Assembly (NCBI GenBank): GCA_927349885.1
Contig: OV651816.1
Location: 11,172,688-11,236,687, forward strand
DNA length: 64,000 nt
Source: Psylliodes chrysocephalus
Taxonomy: Eukaryota; Arthropoda; Insecta; Coleoptera; Chrysomelidae
Reading direction: 5' to 3'
The position numbers and the translations under genes are program-made. Every line of letters starts with the position of its first letter. Positions within the stretch are counted from its first letter, which is position 1. The notes below the pieces were generated by a model. The model ran no database searches. It saw only the letters and a program-made list of their open reading frames with translations, and was not told where the DNA came from. Below, one piece after another: positions 23,625-35,375 of this stretch.

Positions 23625-24720
23625 GTATATTATTTATGTATGGGCCAGAGCCCATTAAAACAATACAATAATACAGAATACATATTACAGTAATTAAATA
23701 ATAATAAAATCGTAAATAATAATAGGTAAATTAATTAAAAATATGTACATATTAATTATTATTAATAATGAAAAATCTAAACATAACTACTAAATTCTGT
23801 GGGAGAGATATGTTAAGTCGATTAGCAGATATATCACTCTATGAATAAAAGAATGAGAAGCATTATCTTAATGCGTTGTTCGATATTAATTTATTCTTGA
23901 GGACTTTCCCATACAGCACAAACACATTTCGGAAATATTTCAAAAATATTACATTGAAACATTTGTAATGTATAAATATTACGAAACATCCCAGAAACAT
24001 TTCTGAAATGTGGCTGAAACGTAAAAATGTCCAGTAAATATAATATTTCTGAAATAAAAATTTTAAATCTTTATACATGTCTATTTAAAATACACAAAAC
24101 TCAAATATTGATTCTTAAAACATTATTTCATAAAATATAAAGTGGAATCACTTCATTTCCACAAAGTCCTTTAAATGCACTAATCTGAAACAAATAGTTT
24201 TTTTTAATAAATGCCCCAAGTAAAGAAACATTTACGATTGTTACAATCTAATCATTAAGATCAATTAGAAATTTTATTCTAACTTATCAAGGGATGAAAA
24301 ACTTCACAAACTGATATTCTACTCTCTAGTATACCTTAGAGTCTTAATCACTTAACTGCACTATACTTTGCTTTAACATCACTGAACTAACTCAAAAGGC
24401 TTGGTCTCTTGAGTCTTCTTATTAGATTTGGCATTGTTGAGGAGCTGGATAATCTCGAGGTTTCCATGCTGGAGCAGTTGTTGTTAGTGACTACTGGCAA
24501 ATTTTTGTATTGTATTTTCAACAGTCTCCACTTTAAGGTCCCTATGAAGATCAGTATTGTGGCAGTACCAGGGTGCATTGACGATGTTCCTTAATGCTTT
24601 ATTCTGGAAACGTTGACTAACTTGGATGTCACTTTTCTGACGAATCGCTTCATTTTCACCAATTTCTTTAAAGGCACTAATCTGAAACAAATTATAGGTA
24701 ATTAAAAAGGTATATTAATA
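23625..24720 (-). pseudogene. 5'-truncated non-LTR retrotransposon, RT C-terminus
   Basis: On the minus strand at 24484-24690 the translation contains RFQNKALRNIVNAPWYCHNT and DLHRDLKVETVENTIQKFA. The next frame segment holds NLEIIQLLNNA and ends KPFELVQ near 24390. This is the well-known C-terminal signature of Jockey-like reverse transcriptases (RNIVNAPWY...DLHRDL). Below 24390 lies a 3' UTR that ends near 23625 with GGGCTCTGGCCCATACATAA. One in-frame stop interrupts the coding piece. The 5' part is absent, as usual for target-primed insertion. It is dead. Confidence 0.78.
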
Positions 24721-25058
24721 TTGTTTTAAATTAACTATAATAAAACAAACAATACTCATGCATACACAAAACATGAAGCTCTACTTTTCAATCAGCTGTA
24801 GAACTAATAAATAAAATTGGTGGAAGGACAGCAAATGTAGGTTATATTTAAATAGAAATAAGAACATAAAATGCCTATAAATTAAATTTGATAAATGAAA
24901 TGGCGTACGATTAATGTACTTTTCAAGAAAATGCTTGAAACATATAATGCTGAATTTAGAAGGTTACCAATTATACTTGTTGACAAACTGTATCCACGCG
25001 CTAGGTTTTATAGGATTTTTTGGAAATCTATAAATATTATTTCGTATGAAAAAGTATT

Positions 25059-25604
25059 GGTAATGTTGTAGTTGAAGGGTCTAGAAATGCGCATATTCAC
25101 ACCACTCTGCACTGACGTCTAGAATTTGAATTTGCTCAAGCCACGTTGCCAAATCTCCACTTTCATTTTAGCTTGCTTTATTTCATAGTTTATTATTTAG
25201 ACAAATTGTAACCTCTGTAAATTAAAATGTATGATAAATAAATATAAAGATTTATATTATATTTTGAAATAACAATTCTGTTTTGTTTTATAAGACAGTT
25301 TTGATAGATTTTAAATTTAAATTTTGTAATTATCACTATTGAAAGGTATTATTGACATTAAAAATAACAATCGTATTACTTGAAAATCTTTAGAATTTTT
25401 TTAATTTTATGAGATTTTTAATCGATGTAAAAATTGGTAAATAGATGATTAAAAGTAAAATAGTTATTTCAATCTGCTTATTCCCTGATTCCAAATAATT
25501 AAATATAACCTGGCAACTATGTAACGATTCCAACTGACAGAACTAGTCGGAACAGCAATGGTGCGGACTGGCGCATTTCCAGACCCTTCAACTACAACAT
25601 TACC
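25059..25604. repeat. Non-autonomous element with 8-bp duplication
   Basis: Inverted ends GGTAATGTTGTAGTTGAAGG...GAAATGCGC of about 35 bp. The 8-bp AAAGTATT occurs exactly on both sides (25051-25058, 25605-25612). Length 546 bp, non-coding. Eight-base duplications suggest hAT or Merlin; the GG terminus does not settle which. Confidence 0.85.
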
Positions 25605-25958
25605 AAAGTATTATTCTAATATAGGTAGGCCCAAAAGTTCATAGGTTATTTTTTTTGCATTTTTAAAAGCATACTTTTACACATTTTATACAAACCTGTC
25701 ATAATACTGTCCTGTATAATATTTATAATTTTGATACTAACCTATGAAACGTTATTCCAGTCGATTTTTCACAAAAACGTCTATCGCTAGAGCAGGAACG
25801 TATAACACAGCAAGGCATTATATACTTTATAAGTTTGTAACACTCAAAATTTGCTCAAACACAAATTAAATTCAAATTTAATTACACAAATGACACTAAA
25901 AATATAACCTATAAAATTTGACAATTTGCACTCACAGTAATGGCGGACCGGTCCCACT

Positions 25959-26255
25959 CAATGAACTGGAGGGGGGTAGAATGCCAATGTACATGTTGTA
26001 CTATTAGAACAAGGTGCGACTCGATGGGCGCAGCCATTTTTATTGTTCATCTCACTCGGGACTATTTATAATAACCATTCTCTGTTTCACATTGTTATTG
26101 TTCAATCCACAAGCTGGTGGATCAGACAATAACAATGTGAAATAGAAACTGGCTATTTTAAATACTCCCGAGTGAGATAAAAAATAACCTATCTTCGCCC
26201 ATAGAGTCGCACATCAAGTCTATTGACAAGCATTCTACCCCACTCCAGTTCATTG
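25959..26255. repeat. hAT-type foldback MITE, copy 2
   Basis: Ends CAATGAACTGGAG and inverted CTCCAGTTCATTG, 297 bp, flanked by perfect 8-bp GTCCCACT (25951-25958, 26256-26263). It is inverted relative to copies 1 and 3. Confidence 0.93.
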
Positions 26256-26304
26256 GTCCCACTTTTCGCTTACGCATGTCGTATCCCTGGGTTGCCAGAT
26301 CAAT

Positions 26305-29300
26305 GACTTCTATACAAGGGAAGTGCAACCAACTTGACAAATTTTTTTGACACTAATGACATAAGAAATCGGGTCACATAAAGAGGCTGTTTTTTTGTTA
26401 AATTTTTGGTTTTTCTTATCTACTTTTATGCCGTTTAGATACCATGTTGTACCCGTAACGTAAAAAAGACTTTTTATTTTAGGGTATTTTACATTTAAAG
26501 GTTGAAAACATTTGTCAATATTAGCTGTCGATAATGTCAAAACATAAGTGTAGCATTGCATTTTATTTTTTGTTGTTAATAGTCTATTTGTGTTTCCCCT
26601 GCTTTCTTGAAACATTTTTTGTCATTTTGTTTTACTTATTTATGTCGATTGCAAAATGCTGCTGCAACGAATACAAGTTCTATACAATATACAACCAACA
26701 TACAATACTAGCGTTGTATGAATAAATATAGTAGGGTAACCTTATGGACTTATCATTGGAGGACGATGGACATAGAATGTAGATGGCGATACTGTACTTA
26801 TGTCCAAGTCAGGTCTTTAGGTCATGTCTGTGCTTGAGTATAAATTATAATTTAAAATCTTCTTTTTTATTTCTACTTGTCTTCGGTAATGTATTTTTAT
26901 AGTTACAATTTACTATTTCAAATTATTACAAAAGCACAGAATTCAGGGTATTTGAAGGTCACATAAAATGCGAAAATAATCGATATAATAAAATAAACCA
27001 GTTTTTGGTTGAAAAAGATTGAATTAGTTGAGATTGGGTGGAATTTTACTATAATAGGGAACATTTTTTTCTATATTGTGGTTGGATTTTGGATATATCG
27101 CTGATGGTTAATTAAACTTGAGTTGTACGCTGTTAATTTATATTCACTTTTATTTAATGGTATCATCAAATTAAGAATAGGACATGAACAACTGAATATT
27201 ATTGTTCAAAATGAGACGAATAGACGAAAATAAAAAATGTTTGGATAAAATTTTCTGAAATACAGGATGTTAAGTTGAAAATTAAAAAAGTAATAATGGG
27301 TAAATACCTATATAGGTAGTTATAATTTTATTATTCAATATAATTTTACTAAAATCGGCACTGACAAAATTTAACTAACAGATTTTTTTGCTGTTAGGTA
27401 AACTTATAACACAATACCAAACACGTTTAGTGAAATTATACTAAGTAATAAAAACATGTAAGCCACTAATTTTCAGTTTTCAACTTTTGACACCATTTAA
27501 AAACGAATCGAGTACCAATTTATGGTAGGCACATTTAGGAGTATTATTTTCGAAAGGCAAAATTAAACATTTTTCATTGTTTTTTTTTGTACATGGAAAT
27601 ACTTTGCTGCATGTCTGCTGCATTTGCTCAGGACGTTAAGTGCTCAACTTTGGGTTTCGTAAAGATCAGTTACTGACTACTACTATTTTTTTCTGAACTG
27701 TTATCAAAATACTACAAAATTTAGCAGAAAGATTGCATTAATTATATTTTTCATATTTTTTCCAAAATAAGAAAGAATGTTTTTATATGTAATTGAATCT
27801 GAGTTGGAAAATCCAAACTTGAATGCTTAACGACTTAAGTCTTGAAGGCACTTATATCAAGTTAATTATCTAATCAAATATGTGACGTGGCTTTTTAAAA
27901 TACCATCATTGTGCGCTTCACAGCGTGTCCATCTTCTACAAGAGAAAAAAGGAGGAAACATTTGTAAAGTTGCCTTGTACAAATGTGTACCAAAAGGGGG
28001 CAACTGGCTCTCGTAAGCCTTTTTTGTTTAATCGTCTCATTATTTTAACATTAAGCGCCACCAGCATGGGAAATATATGTTAAAGTTAGTTTTAAGAACT
28101 TTTAACATTCAAATAAACAAAAACAATTTATAAATCTATTATTAAAATCCGTGTTGGAACAAAACATAAAATTGTTGAATTTGAAAGATAATATTCTAAA
28201 AATGGAAAGGATTTCAGTCGAGAGCCTATTGGACTGAATATTCAGTTTAAAATCGATTTTCCGGCCTATAAATCTTCAATTGTTTCAAAACGAATAAAAT
28301 AAAGTAGTTCTGTCTAAAACTAAAATAAATTTGCTATCTCGAAGTCCCCATCGATTATTTCCAAACTTTTCTTTAACGTCTTAGTTGTAAGTTTTATATT
28401 ACATTTTCTTTAATTTGCTATTTCTGTGGAATCATTAATTTTCATTTGCATTATTGTTCTTCTAAAAAAGCGAATGTGACTCACGTTTTGCTTGATTGGC
28501 TTTAATTTTTGAGATAGTCAACCAGTCAAAATAAAAAAAAAATCAAAAAATAAGACATTAATTTATTTATTTATTCAGTTTTGTCTGAGCTAACTGAAAG
28601 GCTGTATTCTATAAACAATGAAAAAGAGTGATTGTTGTTTTGAACTACTTAAAACATTTTCACTTGAACGGCGTGCGTGATTCAATTTAAAAATACTTTC
28701 CAGAATAAAACCACGTGTTACAGTTTTGACTTCATTTATTACTAAACAGCCAAGTCATATACAAAAACGTTAATCCAAAATCTAAATTAAAAGTAATAAC
28801 AAATAGCCTATCTACTAGGGTCGGTAACCAAACATATAAACAGAATGGGCGGATTTTGTTCATACTTAACATTATACTCCCGCACTGACACTTAACCTGG
28901 ATTAAATATAACTGTAAATACTAATATTTTACAAACAAATATACTTTTCCAAACAGTGATAAATTATATAAAAAAAATGTTTTTTTATAAGATTTTCTTT
29001 TATGTTCAAAGTTAGGACTTTATAATTATTGTGTCATTCATAGAATTCTGTACTAAATAAGAGCACTGATTTTGGAAATAAATTTTAACCATTTTGGCAA
29101 GTTGCTAAACCTTGTAACATTGCATAATGAAATATAAAGACTAGCTGAATATGTCTGCCACAGATAGACCACTTGTAGGTCTATTAATTTCGTCTTGAGC
29201 TATTCCTAAAGAGTGGAGCTATTGAAAACTTCTTTTCAAGGTGATTTATTTCAACACTCAGAGCCAGCCGAGAGAACATTTTTTTCTTATATTCATGATC

Positions 29301-30300
29301 AACAGCCAAGATACATTTGAAAGTCGCTAATATATCCCTGTGACTATTTTTTTTTAATTTGTTTTCCAGTGTTGATTGATTTTTCCCTGATTAGTGTGAT
29401 TTTCTTGTTCCTTAACTCAATATCTTGCAAACTGTTGATAGCTTTGATGAAATTTTGTAGCAAAGCTTGTTCAAATTTTGAAAACTATAAAAATATTCAG
29501 CTATTTTTATGGTTATAAACTTTTCCAACACTTAGTCCAATTAGAGGTACTTAGATTACATGCAACATTTTCAGAAGCTTATTCCTTTTTTGTTTTCTAC
29601 TTGGAACTTTTCAATTTATTTAAAACATTGGACATTGTTATAAGTTGTTATTAGGTATTCTTTGTTATTGTTTATATATTTTGACATAACCGCACATAAC
29701 CAAAATATTGACCAAAGTCCTTAACCACTTTTGGCACTTTTTATCACCTTAATCCAAAAATTTTATTCGTACGGTTTTGTCAACTGGAATAAATTTTCAT
29801 TATTATGTTTAATTTTTCATATCTTTTATCATAAATTGTTATTTTTAAATAAATAAAGATGTTTTTAACTATAATAGGTAGGTGATAGAGGCCATGTGCC
29901 TGAACGAAAAGAAGACGTAGATGGCGTATCTGCATAGCATTAAAAATTGACTACTTCATTAAATCGTCACTAGATGCCGCTCGAGATTGCATCCAACACT
30001 TTTTACTGTTGCATTATCCTACTATATTATCTTCATACAACGATACTAGTTACGTTGTGCCCATCTATGGTTACGCCTGTGTTCTATCATCAACATAATT
30101 GACAGCTGACAATGACAAAATGTTTCAACCTTTAAATGTAAAATACCCTAAAATAAAAAGTCCTTTTCACGTTATGGGTACAACAAGGTATGCAAATAGC
30201 ATGAAAGTAGATAGGAAAAACCAAAAGCAAAATAAAAAACAGCCTCATTAGTGTCAATTTTATTTTGTCAAGTTGGTTGCACTTCCCTTGTATAGAAGTC
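26305..30300. mobile_element. 4-kb segment bounded by long inverted repeats
   Basis: GACTTCTATACAAGGGAAGT at 26305 is repeated inverted at 30300. Similarity continues inward for several hundred bases, for example TTTATTTTAGGGTATTTTAC (about 26473 and inverted about 30150) and CGTTGTATGAA..ATATAGTAGG (about 26712 and inverted about 30040). About 3.1 kb between the arms (26760-29880) is AT-rich without any recognisable gene. No target duplication was found. It may be a non-autonomous DNA element or two inverted copies of one repeat. Confidence 0.6.
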
Positions 30301-30308
30301 CTCTATTA

Positions 30309-30905
30309 GCTTTGTCCCAACATCTCACAAAACCGTAATATTACGGTCATCGTCATGCGCAGTAAATAAAAACCTATCAATAAACACCGACCTTGATATT
30401 AAACTGGATGGCTATATGACATAAACCCTTCTCCTAATTTCTCAGCCGACATGGGTGAAAAAAACGGTCGGTGCGCATGACAATTTGTGCGCCAGACTGT
30501 CAATTTTAAGCATTCTATGTCACATTTTTCACGGGCGTACTATGATATTATTTTTTATTAATAACGCCCTATTTTAATAATTATTATTATTGGAACATTT
30601 GTTTCAGCTGCGTATTAATCAAAAATCATTTTTAAGTGATTTTCTTAAATTAAAAGTTGTCTAGTTGAATGTAATAAGTGTTAAATTTAATTTTGATGAT
30701 CCTTTTTAGTACATTTCGATACGCACATGTTGGCGCCGAAGTGTCAAATATCACCTCGCTATGCGGCTTGATTTTGTTGATCGGCTTTGGTCTTCCAGTT
30801 TAATATATAGTTCAGTGTCAATAAAGCCCAAAGTCGAACGGTTTTTATTTACTGCGCATGACGATGACCGTAATATTACGGTTTTGTGAGATGTTGGGAC
30901 AGAGC
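30309..30905. repeat. 597-bp MITE with TATTA duplication
   Basis: About 65-bp inverted ends, nearly perfect, starting GCTTTGTCCCAACATCTCAC and including ACCGTAATATTACGGTC. TATTA lies on each side (30304-30308, 30906-30910). The inside is non-coding. Confidence 0.88.
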
Positions 30906-31099
30906 TATTAACACCGACACCTGTCACCCGACCCGACCGTACGTCTGAGGTCTAAGCAGTCTTTTTTTCCAAGAGGCGGGTGGGAAGTTCTGCGTGACTA
31001 GATCGGCGCAAACTGTTCTCGCCAACAGAGTTGTGGACCTGTATTAGCTCCGTGCGCGACCGCAGCGCCAATTCGTTTTGGTATTAATGGACTATTTCT

Positions 31100-31880
31100 G
31101 TGTATATCACATGTGTATACTGACAAATAAAATTTTTAATAGAATTCGTAATTAAAAAGTATATATGTTAGTTTTAATAAAAGTATATGGATTTGTAAAA
31201 CAAGTAAAACATTAATTTATTGGTATAATATATTTTTAACGCTTAAATTAAAGAAAATTATGTATAATCAATGAAAATCAATAATAAAATATAGGCAGGC
31301 AACAGTATTTACTGGAAAATGTATGAGAAGTTGCCTAAGTCTAATAAGTTGTCATTGAAGAATTAGCCTGTTGTCAAAATAAAAAAATACCATTTAATAA
31401 TAGCATGAAGTTAAAATGTATAAAAAAAGGATCGCTATTTATATTATCATTTTTGTTCGAAAGAAAACATAGAATGAATGATTAAAACTGGTTTCTCATC
31501 AGTAAGTCACAAAATTACATTCCATCCACATATAATAATCAAAGGCAGAAATCTTGAAATCTAGTCCTTGCTGAATGAACATTTAAGAATAAAAGGATAT
31601 TAAAAGGATATTAAAGAATAAAGGGATATTAAAGAACATCGTAAAATGATAATTTATTGTTTATTTAAAACCTTTCAAGTTTCTGATGTCTACTATTTAC
31701 AGCATTACTGTTATTATTACAAAAATAAAGGTAATTTTTCTTCTTATTGTACATCTATCCATTTATTTCTTTGATTTAATTTCCACTTTGCTACTGACAT
31801 TTTTTATATAAGTTTCACTGTTTTTTTGCTAGTATTTGTACAATTGTCAACACAGCAACTCCGGTTGCTTATTGTATTGT
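31100..31880 (-). repeat. THAP-bearing dispersed repeat, copy 1
   Basis: The minus strand matches 55700-57750 in order: a THAP exon, then text such as AATGTATGAGA(A/T)G(T/C)TGCCTAAG, then AATTCGTAATTAAAAA near the end. In the other copy two further elements interrupt this sequence, so this copy shows their empty sites. Confidence 0.75.
31744..31866 (-). pseudogene. THAP zinc-finger exon remnant, copy 1
   Basis: Reading down from 31866, the translation gives NRSCCVDNCTNTSKKTV with the CxxxxC pair of a THAP domain. After an in-frame TAA it continues MSVAKWKLNQRNKWIDVQ, the W-containing middle of the domain. The second half (C-x2-H and AVPTF) would be on a later exon and is not visible here. 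THAP domains are the DNA-binding part of P-element and related transposases. Confidence 0.6.
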
Positions 31881-32009
31881 CTGTACCTACTTTTTTGAAA
31901 AAAAGTAAAATGTTTACGTGTATTTGATTCGGTTGTAGGTAGTTAAAGGTATGGTCTGTGGTTGGTAGCCGCAACAGACCCATGACTCTTGCTGTAAATT
32001 ATAGCACAG

Positions 32010-32290
32010 GTAAAAGTTGGAAAGGCTTTTGCTAGTTCTCCCACTTTATACACATAAATTGACAGATTTGCGGCGGATCTAACCGAAGTGAACTCGATAA
32101 ATTGGCGTACAAAATTATTTTATAGATGTTAATAACAATTTCGAGTAAAGAGTTTAATAATTTATGAATAGCTGTTAAAATTTTGTAAAATTATGATTTG
32201 AATATTATAATACTTGTTTAATAATTATTTATAGTCCATAAATACATGCGATTGTATGGTTCCACCGGTAAAAATTTTAAATTACTTATT
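32010..32290. repeat. Dispersed repeat shared with Elongin B intron 3
   Basis: Matches 42900-43135 in direct orientation, for example AATTATTTTATAGATG and TAATAACAATTTCGAGTAAA. Function unknown. Confidence 0.75.
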
Positions 32291-32883
32291 CTATGAAACG
32301 ACACTGGCAGGTAAACATTACTCCGAAATCCCAGTATAAAGAACAATACAGTAGCGACAGATAGTGATGTAAGAATACGTATCCGAAAATCCGTTGAATC
32401 CGAATATTAAACGGATCCGGATATTCCGGAATCAATAGTGTATATTCGAATACGAATTCGGCATCAAAAAGGACAAACAAAATCGTAATACACGAATCGA
32501 ATGCTGCATGTTCTGTGTTATGACAGCCGATTGCGGGTTTTGCGGGTGGCAGCCGATACGAAATCGGAATTCGGATTCGGAATCGTCTAGCGTTGTTGCA
32601 ATTCATAATCGGTTAGTCGGTATCAATGAACTGGAGTGGGGTAGAATGCTTGTCAATAGGCTTGAGATGCGACTCTATGGGCAAAGACAGGTTATTTTTC
32701 ATCTCACTCGGAAGTATTTATAACAACTATTTTCTATTTCACTTTGTTATTGTCTGATCCACCAGCTTGTGGATTGAACAATAACAATGTGAAACAGAAA
32801 ATGGTTATTATAAATACTCCCGAGTGAGATGATAAATAAAAATGGCTGCGCCCATAGAGTCGCATCTTGTTTTATGATACAAT

Positions 32884-33114
32884 GGGTCCTATGATTGAAC
32901 GTTTATGTTATCCGTAACGTATATGTTAGGCCGAATTTTAAAAGTAACGAGGCAAGTTCGTATGATGGAAACCTGTTAAATTAGAACATAACAGGCGGAA
33001 AATAACAGTAATATGTTATGAAAGACTTTACATCATACGAATTTGTCTCTTTGCTGTTAAAACTCGGCCTAACATGTACGTTACGGATAACGTAAACGTT
33101 CAATCATACCACCC
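32884..33114. repeat. 231-bp MITE nested in the hAT MITE
   Basis: Inverted ends GGGTCCTATGATTGAACGTT and complement, about 45 bp, with AAT on each side (32881-32883, 33115-33117). The GGG terminus and 3-bp duplication fit a PIF/Harbinger-type element. Confidence 0.82.
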
Positions 33115-33145
33115 AATATGCACATTGGCTTTCTACCCCACTCCA

Positions 33146-33295
33146 GGGGGTCAATTCTCGACTTGTAGGAACCTTTTCCTATAGGAATTTGTGACACTTT
33201 CCTACATGTAGTCAAATGTCATAAATTTCCGATGTGTAGAAAAATGTCAAAAATTCCTATAGGAAAAAATTCCTACGAGTCGAGAATCGACCCCC
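33146..33295. repeat. 150-bp MITE nested at the end of the hAT MITE
   Basis: Inverted ends GGGGGTCAATTCTCGAC and GTCGAGAATCGACCCCC with internal CCTATAGGAA motifs. It interrupts the host MITE between CTCCA and TTCATTG. A single right end of the same family lies at 34091-34118. The duplication is not clear. Confidence 0.8.
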
Positions 33296-33436
33296 TGTTC
33301 ATTGGTCGGTATGCACTGCATATTTTAAAGGTAACATGAAGTTATATAAATAATATTCAGTTAATGAGAAATTTTGTTCCTGATATTATGATAAAAAACA
33401 AAATATTTGAGATTTGTCATGTGTTTATTATTCTAA

Positions 33437-34847
33437 GGGGCCTATTCAGTAACTCTGAACGACGTCGTTAATAGACGATAATCGTTCACAGACGACTTTT
33501 CTTATTCAGTAGACAACGATTGTCGTTGAAAATAGACAAATATGGTTATAAAATTGTCGTTCATCAACGATAGCCACAGAGCTGTCGTTAATAATATGAA
33601 GTGTCGTTATAGTGATTTTTGCATTCTCTCTCATTTTTCATTGTGAATCAGAATGTGTTTTAAATAATAAAAGCACTTTCTTACAAATTTTACAACTAAA
33701 TTTACCTATTATTATTATTTACCTATTATAGAAAGTACAATTTGTAAGGAATTTTTTTCTAATTTATTTAATTATTTTAAAAATAAATCTGATTCAAAGT
33801 TAGGATTGCCCATTCAACCATTTACTATTGGATTTTTATTAACAGTGCTGTTCCTAAAGTAGCACTGCGAAACAGTAACAAAACCTATATTATGGAAGTA
33901 CCTATAATACTTCTCAGTAACCTACACAAATTTGGTTTGTCTTTCAAATCCAATAAATACAACTTGTACTGTTATCGAGTTGTTTTTTGTATTCTTTTGG
34001 AATAGTTCTCAGTTTTTTTAATATATCCATACTCATTTAAATAAACCCTACATACAATACGACCAGCAAAAAGGGCCCGCGAGAAACAGAATTCCTACGA
34101 ATCGAGAATCGACCCCCTGATTGTGTTGTAGGATTCTGAAAAACAAATGAATATATCTACTGGTAGAATTTTTATTTTACGTTCCAAAAAAATGACAAAT
34201 ATACCGTGTGTTCAAATTAAAGTGTTACAGTTAAATACCGCCTTTTATAGGAAAAAAAGTTTTATAGTTTTTGGGGAAAACATTTTGGCTAAAATCGTTT
34301 TTTATAGCTAAACATAATATGGCCAACTTTTTTTCGCGCAGCAAAATTTTCAAGTAGGTGTTACCCAATAAGTAGAAATCCAATAAAAAAATGTTTCCTT
34401 AAGAAGTTTCTTATTTTTTTATGAACTCTAAGAATACCTATGTAAAAAAATAGGGTTCCAATTTGAAAAAAAAAATCCACCTCAATATGGCCATATTATG
34501 GTCAGCTATAAAAAAATTAATTTAGCCAAAATGTTTCCCCTAAAAAACTATAAACCTTTTGTCTCATACTTTTTTTTTATAAAATGCATATTTTTGGCGA
34601 TATTTTACTGTAAAACTTTAATTTAAACACCCGGTATAATCATCAACATACGTTCTTTTATCACAAAACACTAAATTATAATACCAACTTACTAATAGAA
34701 ATCATCGTTCAGATTTGGTAACTAGGAACCACGTAACGGTTTTGTTATTGAATAGAGTTTCAAAAATTATCGTTATAAAAGTCGTTGGTTGAACTGTCGT
34801 TAGCTTAACGATGTCGTCCATAAACGATAAATTACTGAATAGGGCCC
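33437..34847. mobile_element. PIF/Harbinger-like non-autonomous element
   Basis: Ends GGGGCCTATTCAGTAA and inverted TTACTGAATAGGGCCC, exactly flanked by TAA (33434-33436, 34848-34850), the classic Harbinger 3-bp target. Inner ends are rich in AACGA(C/T) words in both orientations. 1411 bp, non-coding, with a further element inside. Confidence 0.88.
34202..34636. repeat. 435-bp TA-flanked MITE inside the Harbinger-like element
   Basis: Ends TACCGTGTGTTCAAATTAAA and the inverted TTTAATTTAAACACCCGGTA, with TA on each side (34200-34201, 34637-34638). Much of the interior is also self-complementary (ATGGCCAxxTT and TATGGCCATATT). Confidence 0.8.
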
Positions 34848-35194
34848 TAAAACATTAAAAGCTCCTGTTACTTCAATCTCAAACATAAATTCTGCTAGGG
34901 TTGACAACACTGCCCGGTTCCGATTCCCAAGGTCACGGTGTATTTACGTTTGCGTATTATTATGATTTCACACACGGAATATGGATACGTATCCGGATGA
35001 TGAATCCGAATATCTCTTGGTTCCGAATACGTATTATCCGAATACTAAAAAGATACGGATATTCACAACACTAGCGACAGATCATTTTTTATGAGGGGTC
35101 CATATTTTTCTGCGCATGTCCGAAAATAAGCGACAAAAACGTCAACGTCAATAGTGTCAATGCAATGTAAATATGTCATTATTTTTGTTTGTTT

Positions 35195-35375
35195 GCAGTA
35201 GGCGAGTTCGGATAGTCAGGGGCTGGAGCGGGACAAATTTTAGGGTGCTTTTAAATGACATTTAAGCGTGTAAAACTGTCACTAATCGGACTAAACCGAA
35301 TGCTAAAAGGGTCGTTTGGAGTTAAAAGTGTTAAAGGAGTTAAAGGAACTTGGCAGACCGAACGCAATGAGTGCA
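35195..35375 (-). repeat. Inverted copy of the 19.8-kb repeat segment
   Basis: Reverse complement of 19830-19985 (GAGTTCGG...GGCTGGAGCGGGACAAATTTT...CCGAACGCAATGAG). It breaks off at 35375; the adjoining part of the unit resumes at 38645, so the 3.3 kb between is an insertion or replacement. Confidence 0.8.

Larger units (their letters stand above)
32624..33304. repeat. hAT-type foldback MITE, copy 3, interrupted
   Basis: Same family as 17250 and 25959, flanked by perfect 8-bp GTCGGTAT (32616-32623, 33305-33312). A 231-bp and a 150-bp element have inserted into it. Confidence 0.92.
32362..35073. mobile_element. hAT-like element carrying nested insertions
   Basis: Ends TAGTGATGTAAG and inverted CTTCACAACACTA-type (TTCACAACACTA at 35062-35073), flanked by exact 8-bp GCGACAGA (32354-32361, 35074-35081). 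Terminal regions are rich in (C)GGATA(C/T)(C)CGAAT words. There is no transposase. Two other elements, and three more nested within those, lie inside. Confidence 0.82.
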
